Positions 1-10,969 of a stretch of 64,000 nucleotides of DNA are shown here, piece by piece. The stretch spans positions 2,501 to 66,500 of the forward strand of contig NZ_JACEMU010000009.1 of NCBI RefSeq assembly GCF_013868135.1, read 5' to 3'. A program made the position numbers and the translations under genes. The DNA comes from Paracoccus sp. S1E-3 (lineage in GTDB: Bacteria; Pseudomonadota; Alphaproteobacteria; Rhodobacterales; Rhodobacteraceae). Position 1 is the first letter of the stretch. Each line of letters opens with the position of its first letter. A model generated the notes under the pieces. That model had not been told where the DNA came from. It did no database searches and saw only the letters and a list, made by a program, of their open reading frames with translations.

Positions 1-135
1 CAAGTGTTTCTTCATGTAAGGAACACAGCTTCTTCCGGATGGAAGGAGCGGGAAAGTACATGCTTTTGATCGGAAGCGACGCCGCGTTTTACAAAGGGGC
101 GCGGTGACGGACTGCGGTCTGTCTTCTTCCGGATC
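1..135 (+). other. 3' end of the 16S-23S spacer (pre-23S leader)
   Basis: This stretch precedes the conserved 23S start and holds no plausible gene. Bases 126-143 are perfectly complementary (18 bp) to 2964-2981, just beyond the 23S 3' end. The two arms would form the long stem that RNase III cuts to release pre-23S. The spacer tRNA genes usual in this position (Ile, Ala) are not in the window, so they would lie further upstream. Confidence 0.8.
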
Positions 136-2972
<2,837 letters not shown>

Positions 2973-3072
2973 ATCCGGAAGTGGCCAGATCTGACACAGA
3001 TCCCCGCTTCCAAAAGCATCCTTGGACAACTTACGGACCGCAAGGTCCGCAACGCTGAGCGTTTCTTATCTG

Positions 3073-3188
3073 ATCTGGTGGACATAGCACGAGCGAAACA
3101 CCCGATCCCATCCCGAACTCGGCCGTTAAGCGCCGTTGCGCCAATGGTACTGCGTCTCAAGACGTGGGAGAGTAGGTCACCGCCAGAT
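3073..3188 (+). rRNA. rrf: 5S ribosomal RNA
   Basis: The terminal stem TCTGG/CCAGA, the CCCGATCCCATCCCGAACTCGG core and the GGGAGAGTAGGTCACCGCC tail are diagnostic of 5S rRNA. It follows 23S by about 100 bases. The flanks 3059-3078 and 3183-3202 form a near-perfect 20-bp stem with one mismatch, the usual 5S processing stalk. Ends are accurate to two or three bases. Confidence 0.96.
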
Positions 3189-3275
3189 CTGATAAGAAAC
3201 GCAGCTCTCGAACGATCCAGATCATCGCGCCAACCCAACAATCGGCGCAGCCGCGCAACAGATCGCGCAGAATGG

Positions 3276-3352
<77 letters not shown>

Positions 3353-3381
3353 AAAAATACAACACTATCAAAGACTTCAAT

Positions 3382-3404
3382 GCCGAGCATAACGCTCGGC
3401 TTTT
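3382..3404 (+). terminator. Rho-independent terminator of the rRNA operon
   Basis: GCCGAGC (3382-3388) and GCTCGGC (3394-3400) form a 7-bp perfect stem around a 5-base loop, followed directly by TTTT. It lies 30 bases after tRNA-fMet on the same strand and is the natural end of the rRNA operon. Confidence 0.85.
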
Positions 3405-3485
3405 GTCGTTCCAAATTCTTGTCAACACCTGGTCAACGTTTACCGAGCCCCCCATCGACGGGCAACTTGATCGTGGCCATGACCT

Positions 3486-4619
3486 TCACACCTTCAACAG
3501 ATCAAGCAGCGGATCAAAGGCGTACATCGCCGCGCGTCGCCCCGAAGCCGGTTCAATGGTCCGCAGCATGCCAGCCTCGACCAACCGCCGGGACAGCGCG
3601 CGCGCGGAGGACGGTGGGATCCCCGAGCGTTCCACGAAGCGGTCGTTGCGGAAGATCGGGCTCGCGAAGACGAAATCCAGCGCCTGATCGTGGAACTGTG
3701 AGTTAAGCACTTCGCGGAACCGTTCCCGCATCTCGCCGTGAAGGCGGAAGATGGCGTCCGCCGTCTGGATGTTGACCGTCGCCTGGGCGTGCATCGCCTT
3801 GAGGAAGAATACGACCCAGCCGGTCCAATCGCCGATGGCCGAGACCGCGCGCATTCGTTCGATGTATTCGTCCTTGTTGGCTTCGAAGTAGCCCGAGACG
3901 AAGAAGTTCGGCTGATGCAGGACACCGAGTTTCCACAGCATCAGCGTGATCAGCATGCGGCCGATCCGGCCGTTGCCGTCTTCGAACGGATGCAGAGCCT
4001 CGAATTCGACATGCGCGATGGCGGTGCGGATCAATGGCCGCATCGTGCTTTCGTTGATGTAGCGGACGAGTTCGGCCATCGCCGGGCCCAGTTGCTCGGG
4101 AGCGATCGGGACGTAGTAGATCTTTCCTCGCCGTTCGTCCCCGATGTAATTCTGCTCGACCTTGTAGCTGCCGGGGCGCTTGCGGGCTCCCCGTCCAAAG
4201 GACAGCAGCTGTTGGTGGGCGGTCCGGATCAGGTGTTCGCCAAGCGGGGCGCCCTCGGCGAGGGCCTGCTGGGCATTCCGCAGTGCGCGGGAGTAAAGGT
4301 AGGTCTCGACGTCGTCGTTGCGCGCTTCCCGGTAAGGGTCGGTGCTACCCGCATCTTCTTCGGCCTCCAGCCGGTACAGTTCCTCGATGGTCGAGATCGT
4401 CCCCTCCATCCGGGAAGACGTTACCGCGTCCTGGCGACGCAGGGGGGCGAGGAACAACTCGCTATTCACCATGCCTGACATCTTGGTGTCGTACCGCGCG
4501 AGGGAGGCGGCTGCCTCCTCGAGCGGTCCGAGCAGCACCTCGTAGTCGAGGGCGGACGGGGGAAAGGTGCCGATGTGATAGGTGACGGCATCCGAAAGAT
4601 CGTAAGGCTTGATGATCAT
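3486..4619 (-). CDS. Fic-family protein with C-terminal winged helix
   Basis: This 377-residue class II Fic protein probably transfers AMP from ATP to a hydroxyl of a target protein. The active-site motif HPFEDGNGRIGR starts at residue 210. An N-terminal inhibitory helix with the (S/T)xxxE(G/N) pattern is at residues 67-73 (TSSRMEG), so the enzyme should be self-inhibited. The last ~60 residues look like a winged helix-turn-helix, which suggests DNA binding. I chose the ATG at 4619. The reading frame stays open to 4742, but the extra 41 residues do not resemble the family and would overlap the operator-like repeats. No partner antitoxin gene is adjacent. The four repeats upstream may be bound by the protein itself; this is inference. 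Confidence 0.9.
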   Translation of the reverse strand: MIIKPYDLSDAVTYHIGTFPPSALDYEVLLGPLEEAAASLARYDTKMSGMVNSELFLAPLRRQDAVTSSRMEGTISTIEELYRLEAEEDAGSTDPYREARNDDVETYLYSRALRNAQQALAEGAPLGEHLIRTAHQQLLSFGRGARKRPGSYKVEQNYIGDERRGKIYYVPIAPEQLGPAMAELVRYINESTMRPLIRTAIAHVEFEALHPFEDGNGRIGRMLITLMLWKLGVLHQPNFFVSGYFEANKDEYIERMRAVSAIGDWTGWVVFFLKAMHAQATVNIQTADAIFRLHGEMRERFREVLNSQFHDQALDFVFASPIFRNDRFVERSGIPPSSARALSRRLVEAGMLRTIEPASGRRAAMYAFDPLLDLLKV

Positions 4620-4629
4620 AGTTGTGCCG

Positions 4630-4761
4630 ATTCTGTCATCAACGGGGTTTGACGCCAACCTAGTCACGACAAGTGCGCTTGGCAACAGAATATGGCTCCA
4701 TTCTGACACCAAGGGGCGTTGTCGCCAGCAGTCTGCCGTCAAGCCAGATTGGTGACAGAGA
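4630..4761. promoter_or_regulatory. four regularly spaced operator-like repeats upstream of fic
   Basis: Four 25-bp copies share the pattern CTG-N3-YCAA-N6-TTG-WCG. They lie at 4630-4654 (+), 4667-4691 (-), 4700-4724 (+) and 4737-4761 (-). Start-to-start spacing is 37, 33 and 37 bases with alternating orientation. CAA-N6-TTG is a dyad, as expected for dimer binding. The array begins 11 bases upstream of the fic start and covers the likely promoter, so autoregulation is the simplest reading. Confidence 0.7.
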
Positions 4762-4810
4762 TTGGCAGGAAAATGGTATCAAAGCATGACCCCCTGCCAT
4801 TCGCCGCAAC

Positions 4811-4845
4811 TCATGCGGAGAATGTGGGTTCTAATCTCCGCATGA
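4811..4845. repeat. 11-bp perfect inverted repeat between fic and the HTH gene
   Basis: TCATGCGGAGA (4811-4821) and TCTCCGCATGA (4835-4845) are exact reverse complements separated by 13 bases. The element lies downstream of the leftward gene ending at 4909 and upstream of fic. No T-run follows, so it is either an operator or a Rho-independent terminator lacking the usual tail. Confidence 0.5.
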
Positions 4846-4908
4846 ACATTGTGGCGACTTGTTTCCTGAACGACCGGGCGGGGTGGCGTCCGGCCGCTCC
4901 CTTGCGTG

Positions 4909-5289
4909 TCAGGAACCCTCGGACAATTTCCATTCCTGTCCGAGGTTTTGAAACACCAGGTCGCGCGCGGGGCAACCGGCACATCTGTGCTGCCGCGGCT
5001 TCTCCGACAGTCGCTCGGCCATGGTCAGGATGGTGATCAACACCGCATCGGAATGCTGCGCGAGCCGGATCAGATGCTCCCCGCTCGGCCCGCGTTCGCC
5101 AGACAGCCAGTACTTGGCCGTCCGCTCACTCGCTCCGGTCCAGCGCATCACTGTCTTGATGGCCTGATGTGTGGGCCCCAGTTCGCGCCGCAGGGTGTCG
5201 GAAATGGCCTTGCGATAGGCGGCCTGATCCGCGCCCAGGTGCACAGTTGTGCCCATTTTCGGCACAGATGTGCCCATCTTGATCCGCAT
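4909..5289 (-). CDS. small DNA-binding (HTH-like) protein, divergent from the recombinase
   Basis: This 126-residue protein has a central helix-turn-helix-like stretch at about residues 48-65, around TGASERTAKYWLSGERG, of the kind seen in Cro/transposase-type domains. A CxxC pair (CAGC) is near its C-terminus. The start at 5289 is supported by a GGAGGAGG ribosome-binding site 7 bases upstream. A longer frame to 5361 lacks such support. It is divergent from the serine recombinase operon with 126 bases between starts, so it may regulate that operon. I do not recognise a named family. Confidence 0.65.
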   Translation of the reverse strand: MRIKMGTSVPKMGTTVHLGADQAAYRKAISDTLRRELGPTHQAIKTVMRWTGASERTAKYWLSGERGPSGEHLIRLAQHSDAVLITILTMAERLSEKPRQHRCAGCPARDLVFQNLGQEWKLSEGS

Positions 5290-5415
5290 CGCGGCGTCCT
5301 CCTCCGGTAAACCTGTGGAGAAGACAACACAGCGGCAGATTCCATTTTGCGCCCCAGCCAATACCCCGGGTCCGACCAGACGGAGACGCCTGCATGAACT
5401 GATCTGGAGACGGGA

Positions 5416-6993
5416 ATGGCAGGCAGAGAGCTGCCCTCAAGAAAAGAACCGGCGAACTCCCCGCCAAAGCGCCGTGCGGCCGAATATGTCCGCATGTCCA
5501 CGGACCATCAGAAATACTCGACGGAAAACCAGTCGGATGCGATCCGCAAGTACGCGGAGGAACGCGGCTTTGAATTGGTCCGTTCCTATGCAGATGCCGG
5601 AAAGAGTGGTTTGAGGATCGAGGGGCGCGAAGCCCTGCAGCAGCTGATCCAGGATGTGCAGGACGGTACTGCGGATTTCGAAGTGATCCTCGTCTATGAC
5701 GTCAGCCGATGGGGGCGGTTTCAGGATGCCGATGAATCCGCCTATTACGAATACATCTGCCGTCGCGCCAACAAGCAGGTCGAATATTGCGCCGAGCAAT
5801 TCGAAAATGACGGCGGCCCGGTTGCCACGATCGTCAAGAGCGTCAAGCGCGCGATGGCCGGGGAATACAGCCGGGAACTTTCCAACAAGGTCTTCATCGG
5901 ACAGTGCCGCCTGATCGAACGCGGCTTCCGTCAGGGCGGTGCAGCGGGTTTTGGCCTTCGCCGGGTTCTGCTTGACGAACGGGGTGACGTGAAGGCCGAG
6001 CTGAAGCGTGGTGAGCACAAGAGCTTGCAGACAGACCGGGTGATCCTGGTGCCCGGGCCTGAGACCGAGGTAAGAACCGTTCGCTGGATATACAGCCGTT
6101 TCCTGAAACACGGCCGTTCGGAAAGCGAAATCGCGGCCGAACTGAACGAGCGCGGAATCCTGACCGATCTCGGCCGGGCCTGGACCCGCGCCACCGTCCA
6201 TCAGATACTGACCAACGAGAAATACATCGGCAACAACGTCTACAACCGGCGCTCCTTCAAGCTGAAGCAGAAGCGGGTCGCGAATGGCCCGGAGATGTGG
6301 ATCCGGTCGCAAGGGGCGTTCGATGCCATCGTCGAGCCGAAACAGTTTCAGAAGGTGCAGGTGATCATCGCCGCCCGCAACCGCCGATTTTCGGACGACG
6401 AGATGCTGGAACGGTTGACGCGGCTGTTCCAGCGCCACGGCTACATATCCGGTCTGGTGATCGACGAGGCCGATGGAATGCCGTCCAGCGGCGCCTATGC
6501 CCACCGTTTCGGCAGCCTGATTCGGGCTTACTCCCTTGTCGGCTTCACCCCGGATCGGGACTACCACTACATCGAAGTGAACCGCTTGCTGCGGCTTTTC
6601 CATGGGGACGAGGTGGAGCGTGTGATCCGCGAGATCAACCGACTCGGCGGAACCGTGGCACGCAATCCGGCGACCGACCTACTGACCATCAACGGCGAAT
6701 TCACCATCTCCGTCGTCGTCGCCCGCTGTCGCGAAACCTCCACCGGCGCCTTGCGCTGGAAAATCCGTTTCGACACCGGCCTCGCGCCCGACATCACCAT
6801 CGCCATCCGGATGGAGCGAACGAATACCGCCGCGCTCGACTATTACCTGCTGCCCCAATTCGAGTTGCGAACAAAACCCCTGGGGCTTGCCGAGGAGAAT
6901 GGCCTGATGCTGGACGCTTTCCGATTTGAAACGCTGGATTTCTTTTTCGACATGGCCCGCCGCGTTCCGGTTGCCGAGGTGACACCATGGTGA
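5416..6993 (+). CDS. large serine recombinase (resolvase/recombinase family)
   Basis: A 525-residue site-specific recombinase. The N-terminal catalytic domain (~residues 20-165) carries the nucleophile Ser28 in YVRMSTDHQ and the conserved YDVSRWGRFQD segment. The recombinase domain follows, with GFRQGGAAGFGLRRVL and the typical ILTNEKYIGNNVYNRR stretch near residues 256-271. The C-terminal ~200 residues lack the Cys-rich zinc ribbon of phage integrases and I do not recognise them. The ATG at 5416 is preceded by CTGGAGA. The 3' end overlaps the next gene by 7 bases, which points to co-translation with the two ParB-like proteins. It could be an element-specific integrase, or an invertase-like enzyme acting with the ParB proteins. 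Confidence 0.9.
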   Translation: MAGRELPSRKEPANSPPKRRAAEYVRMSTDHQKYSTENQSDAIRKYAEERGFELVRSYADAGKSGLRIEGREALQQLIQDVQDGTADFEVILVYDVSRWGRFQDADESAYYEYICRRANKQVEYCAEQFENDGGPVATIVKSVKRAMAGEYSRELSNKVFIGQCRLIERGFRQGGAAGFGLRRVLLDERGDVKAELKRGEHKSLQTDRVILVPGPETEVRTVRWIYSRFLKHGRSESEIAAELNERGILTDLGRAWTRATVHQILTNEKYIGNNVYNRRSFKLKQKRVANGPEMWIRSQGAFDAIVEPKQFQKVQVIIAARNRRFSDDEMLERLTRLFQRHGYISGLVIDEADGMPSSGAYAHRFGSLIRAYSLVGFTPDRDYHYIEVNRLLRLFHGDEVERVIREINRLGGTVARNPATDLLTINGEFTISVVVARCRETSTGALRWKIRFDTGLAPDITIAIRMERTNTAALDYYLLPQFELRTKPLGLAEENGLMLDAFRFETLDFFFDMARRVPVAEVTPW

Positions 6994-7880
6994 GCGAAGT
7001 CGAGATGCGGGACGAAGTGCAGATCATCCCGATTTCCGCCATAACGGTGGAGAACCCGCGCGAACGCTCGGAAAAGACCTTCCGCGCGCTTGTCGACAGT
7101 ATCGCTAGGGTCGGGCTGAAAAAGCCGATCACAGTCGCCCGGGTCGATGAAGAGGCGGGAGTGTCCTATCGCCTGGTCTGCGGTCAGGGTCGGATGGAGG
7201 CTTATGTCGCCCTTGGGGAAACCCACATCCCGGCCATCGTCGTAGATGCGAGCGAGGCCGAGCGCCTTCTGCGCAGCGTGATCGAGAACATCGCCCGCCG
7301 CCAGCAGCGTCCGCTGGAGCTGTTGCAGGACATCGCCGTCCTGCGCGACCGGGGATATTCGGACCATCAGATCGCCGACAAGACGGGGCTTTCCCTCGCC
7401 TATGTCCATGAAATCGGTGAGTTGATCGCCAACGGTGAAGAACGCCTGCTGATCGCGGTCGAAACCGGGCAGATGCCGCTCAGCGTCGCGCTCTACATCA
7501 CGCGGGCCGAGGAGAAAGACGTGCAGAAGGCGCTGGAGGCTGCTTATGCCTCGGGTGAACTGCGCGGAAAGAAATTGCTGGAGGCGCGGCGGCTGGTTGA
7601 GTTGCGCCAGCGCCACGGCAAGCAGCGAGGTGGCGCGCGGAACAAACAGCCACGCGCGCGAATGACATCTGCCGCGCTGGTCAAAGCCTATCGCGCCGAG
7701 GCCGAGCGTCAGCAGGACATGGTCCGCAGGGCGCAGTCGACGCGCAGCAGCCTGCTGTTTCTCGATGCTGCATTTCAGTCGCTCTTGAAGGATGAGAACT
7801 TCTTGACGCTGCTTCGTGCCGAGGGGCTCGATTCCGTGCCGCGCATGATCGTCGATGGCCTTCAGGAGCCAAGATCATGA
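6987..7880 (+). CDS. ParB-like protein 1 of the recombinase operon
   Basis: A 297-residue ParB/Spo0J-related protein. ParB boxes are recognisable: a first box around residues 10-45 (SIARVGLKKPI), a second with CGQGRMEAYVALGE (~residues 63-76), and ENIARRQQRPLELL (~residues 92-105). A helix-turn-helix follows near 118-140 (YSDHQIADKTGLSLAYVHE). The canonical GERRxRA nucleotide motif is altered to GQGRMEA, so CTP binding may differ. It overlaps the recombinase stop by 7 bases and the next gene's start by 4. No parA gene is present, so a role in chromosome or plasmid partition is not indicated. Confidence 0.8.
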   Translation: MVSEVEMRDEVQIIPISAITVENPRERSEKTFRALVDSIARVGLKKPITVARVDEEAGVSYRLVCGQGRMEAYVALGETHIPAIVVDASEAERLLRSVIENIARRQQRPLELLQDIAVLRDRGYSDHQIADKTGLSLAYVHEIGELIANGEERLLIAVETGQMPLSVALYITRAEEKDVQKALEAAYASGELRGKKLLEARRLVELRQRHGKQRGGARNKQPRARMTSAALVKAYRAEAERQQDMVRRAQSTRSSLLFLDAAFQSLLKDENFLTLLRAEGLDSVPRMIVDGLQEPRS

Positions 7881-8812
7881 CACACATGGAGAAAATGCCT
7901 CCGCCGAAGAGCCCGGGATTCGAGGCGAACCTGCGCACGATCCAGATCGACGCGATCCTGCCGGTCAAGCAACTGCCGGCCACAGTGCCCAAGAGCCAGA
8001 AGTATGGACAGATCGCCGCGTCGATCCGCGAGGTCGGGCTGATCGAACCGCCGGTGGTCGCCCGTGCGGCAGGACAGGAAGGGTCCTTCATCCTTCTCGA
8101 TGGCCATGTTCGGCTGCATGTTCTGAAGGAAATGGGCGAGACGACCGTCACCTGCCTGGTGGCGACCGACGACGAATCCTTCACTTACAACAAGCGCATC
8201 AGCCGCCTCGCCACGATCCAGGAGCATAAGATGATCCTGCGCGCGGTCGAGCGTGGCGTATCGGAGGCCCGCATTGCGGCAGCGCTGAATGTGAACATCG
8301 CTCTGATCCGACAGAAGCGCACCTTGCTGAACGGCATCTGTCCGGAGGCGGCCGAACTGCTGAAGGCCCGGCATTGCCCGATCAACAGCTTCCGGGCCCT
8401 GCGCAAGATGAAGCCCCTGCGGCAAATTCAGGCGGCGGAACTGATGATCGCCGCAAACAATTACACCGTGCCTTATGTCGAGGCGATCCTCGCAGCATCT
8501 GACGCCACAGACCTGGTTGACCCGGCTGCAAAGAAGACACCTGCAGGTGTGACACGCGAACAAGCCGAGCGGATGAAGGCCGAGATGGCCAACCTGCAAA
8601 AGAACATCAAGCTGATCGAAGGCACCCTTGGTCCCGATCACCTCCGGCTGGTAGTGGCCGGTCGCTATGTCGAGCGGCTCCTGCAGAATGACCGTCTCGC
8701 CCGCTACCTCGACAAGAACCATGGCGAAATCCTTAGCGAGTTTCGGCAGATCGTCGCGGGCCTGGCGCAGCCAGCGCCCACGACGGAAGTGCGGAGCAGT
8801 GAGGCCGATTAG
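7877..8812 (+). CDS. ParB/RepB-like protein 2 of the recombinase operon
   Basis: A 311-residue protein with a ParB N-terminal domain (ASIREVGLIEPPVVAR; LLDGHVRLHVLKEMGE) and a helix-turn-helix region around residues 125-145 (GVSEARIAAALNVNIALIRQ). A C-terminal half resembling the RepB partition-protein C-terminal domain follows. The start ATG overlaps the stop of the previous ParB-like gene (ATGA-type coupling). Two different ParB-type proteins behind one serine recombinase, without a ParA partner, suggest that they help the recombinase or regulate it. That role is inference. Confidence 0.8.
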   Translation: MTHMEKMPPPKSPGFEANLRTIQIDAILPVKQLPATVPKSQKYGQIAASIREVGLIEPPVVARAAGQEGSFILLDGHVRLHVLKEMGETTVTCLVATDDESFTYNKRISRLATIQEHKMILRAVERGVSEARIAAALNVNIALIRQKRTLLNGICPEAAELLKARHCPINSFRALRKMKPLRQIQAAELMIAANNYTVPYVEAILAASDATDLVDPAAKKTPAGVTREQAERMKAEMANLQKNIKLIEGTLGPDHLRLVVAGRYVERLLQNDRLARYLDKNHGEILSEFRQIVAGLAQPAPTTEVRSSEAD

Positions 8813-8941
8813 TTCGCCGACTGCTTTCTATCGACGATGGGGACCCGGACCCGAAAGCGCGGGGACCGCAGGAGACGCTGGACAGAGGGCCGGATCAAGC
8901 GCGGCGGCGGGGATGGCGGCGAACCCGCTCGGAGCCCGCCA

Positions 8942-9032
8942 GGCTGGCTCGAGTTTTCGCCAGCCCAATGGTCGGCTTCCGGCCATTGAAAGGGGCGGGC
9001 GCATCCGCTGGGGGGGGACGAATGCGCCCGCC
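8942..9032. terminator. cluster of three hairpins between convergent operons
   Basis: Three stem-loops lie between the end of the ParB operon (8812) and the end of the phage late operon (9036). They are GGCTGGC/GCCAGCC (8942-8965), AATGGTCGG/CCGGCCATT (8967-8987) and an 11-bp stem GGCGGGCGCAT/ATGCGCCCGCC (8994-9032). On the minus strand the last is followed by CCTTTCAA. Together they plausibly stop transcription from both sides. Confidence 0.65.
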
Positions 9033-9035
9033 GCC

Positions 9036-10958
9036 CTAGAAGTCCGTCTCGAGGTAGACCCCCGCACAGTCGTAGGCGACGGCGGCGGCCGTGGTGCCGG
9101 TGTTCAGGAACAGCCGCGGCGACAGGAATTGCGTCGCGGCGGGCAGGTCGGCGGTGATTTCCTGTTCGAAGACCGCGCCGGTGACCTCGTTTACGACTCG
9201 GGCCCACACCGACGAACCGTTCGGCGGCGCGGCTATGAACAGGGTCAGCACCCCGCCGGTGGCAATGGCAAAGCTCGCGCCCATGTCGGTGAGCGTCGGT
9301 GCCCCGGTCCCGTCATTGGCGACCAGCTGCCAGTTGGCATGGGTGCCCCGCTGAAAACCGATGCCGATGCAGTTGATGGCGGTGGCGAGCGTCAGCGTTG
9401 TGGCAAGCGCTGCGGTCGACCCGTAGAGGCCGAAGAACCCCATCCCGGTCGCCTGCAGCGTCGTCAGCGAAATCCGCGTCACGAAGGTCCAGCCGCCCAA
9501 GCCCGCCGCATTGCCGCGCCAGCAGGCCCAGCCTGCGGATCGCTGGTCGGCCACCGAGTCCACGACGGCCGCAGAGGTCAGACGCCAGCGCCGCATGGAG
9601 GTCGCAAGGTTCGTCGCGGCCAGAGTGGGCGTCGAAACGGTGCCGACCGAAGTGATTGGCAGGCCTTCGGTGGTCACCGTCGTGCCGGTCGAGGGTGACC
9701 AGTTGGCGATCCGGTTCACCCCGAAATGCGGCTGGAGCGGGAAGTCCCGCCCGGAGGGGCGCATGACGTCGATCCACGGCGCACCGGCGCGGCTGCGGGC
9801 ATAGACGGCGGCTTTCCCTGCGGGCGGCGGGGTCGGCGCGGCGCTGAGACCGGGCAGGACCGTGGGTTGGGGCAGTTCCAGCTGGCCGCTCGCGCGGTCG
9901 ATCCTGATCGCCTCGAAGAAGGCAGAGCCATCCGGGCTGACCTTGAAGCTGAAGTCATCGTTGCCGAGCAACCCGATCAGCGCGCGGGCGGAGAAGCCGG
10001 TCTTGAAGGCAAAAGCGGCGTCGTTCCCCGCTGAGGCCTTGTTCACCGTGGCTTCGATGCCCGCGCCTGCGTTGTTCAACAGCACGGCCGGGGTGTTGAC
10101 CGACAGCCGGTTGTAGCTGTCGGCCGTCGCCCCGCCGAGGCCCAAGAGCTGCGCTGTCAGGCTCGCCTGGGGTATGCCAACTTGTGTGACGGCATTGGCG
10201 AAGGTTACCGTCGGCGTGTTGATGACGGTCGTGCCGCCCGCGCCTGCGGTCGCAGAGCCGATGTTCACGACCGTCGTCGATCCGGAGGCACCGCCGGTGC
10301 CGATGTTTACGGTTTTGGTCACGCCATTCGTCGTGGCACCGGTGCCCATCCCGTAGGTGGCGGTCGTCGTCGCCGTGCCGATGCTGGCCGACGCGGCCGA
10401 AACGGTGACCATGCCTGAAGCGGTCAGCGTCCCTGAAAACGTCTTGTTCCCGGTGAAGGTCTGGGTGCCTGCGAGGATCGCCAGTTCCGACGAGGTGTTG
10501 GGCAGCGTGAAACTGCGCGTCGTCCCGGCGCTGATGCCTGCCAGCGCGAAAGTGGCCTTCTTCGTCGGATCGGTGTCGTTCACCAGGCTGAAGACCGCGT
10601 CCGACACGTCGCGTGGCTCGCCCACGACCTCCCAGGCACTGCCGGTCCAGACGAGAAACAGCCCCTCGGCTGCGACCCACACCAGCCAGCCGGTGCGTGG
10701 GACGAGCCGGATCCACGCGCCGTCGACCCAGAAGGCAATGTTCAGGTCCCACCCGGCCCAGAGGCCAGTGGCGCCGGAGGCCACCAAGTGTCGGTCGCCG
10801 TCTGCCGGGCTGGCGGGTGGCGTGGTGCGCATCCGATCAAGGACGGAAAGCTGCACCATGGCGTCGAGCAGGCGCAGCGCCTCGTTGTGCGTGACGTGCT
10901 TCTGGGCTTGTGCCGCCAGGAGGTACGGCAGGCTCAGATGGGTCGTGGTGTCAGACAT
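9036..10958 (-). CDS. DUF2793-containing phage tail fibre/host-specificity protein
   Basis: This 640-residue protein opens with the DUF2793 signature (LPYLLAAQAQKHVTHNEAL) found at the tail tip of Rhodobacteraceae phages and GTA-like particles. It continues with a long Thr/Ala/Gly-rich middle (GIGTGG-type repeats) typical of beta-helical fibres and a distinct C-terminal lectin-like region. It is the last gene of the late operon, just after the hub protein. I took the ATG at 10958, 11 bases after the upstream gene's stop. The open frame extends further, but that part is a shadow of the upstream gene. Likely role: receptor recognition. Confidence 0.85.
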   Translation of the reverse strand: MSDTTTHLSLPYLLAAQAQKHVTHNEALRLLDAMVQLSVLDRMRTTPPASPADGDRHLVASGATGLWAGWDLNIAFWVDGAWIRLVPRTGWLVWVAAEGLFLVWTGSAWEVVGEPRDVSDAVFSLVNDTDPTKKATFALAGISAGTTRSFTLPNTSSELAILAGTQTFTGNKTFSGTLTASGMVTVSAASASIGTATTTATYGMGTGATTNGVTKTVNIGTGGASGSTTVVNIGSATAGAGGTTVINTPTVTFANAVTQVGIPQASLTAQLLGLGGATADSYNRLSVNTPAVLLNNAGAGIEATVNKASAGNDAAFAFKTGFSARALIGLLGNDDFSFKVSPDGSAFFEAIRIDRASGQLELPQPTVLPGLSAAPTPPPAGKAAVYARSRAGAPWIDVMRPSGRDFPLQPHFGVNRIANWSPSTGTTVTTEGLPITSVGTVSTPTLAATNLATSMRRWRLTSAAVVDSVADQRSAGWACWRGNAAGLGGWTFVTRISLTTLQATGMGFFGLYGSTAALATTLTLATAINCIGIGFQRGTHANWQLVANDGTGAPTLTDMGASFAIATGGVLTLFIAAPPNGSSVWARVVNEVTGAVFEQEITADLPAATQFLSPRLFLNTGTTAAAVAYDCAGVYLETDF

Positions 10959-10969
10959 TGGAAATCCCG

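Noticed and set aside
4811-4845. Inverted repeat as a CRISPR-like unit
   Set aside because: Only one copy exists; no repeated spacers or cas genes are present anywhere in the window.
5437-6603. Long minus-strand open frame opposite the serine recombinase
   Set aside because: Antisense shadow; the plus strand encodes a complete recombinase with catalytic serine.
6987-8812. Plasmid replication/partition locus (repABC-like)
   Set aside because: There is no repA/parA ATPase or repC initiator; the ParB-like genes are coupled to a recombinase instead.
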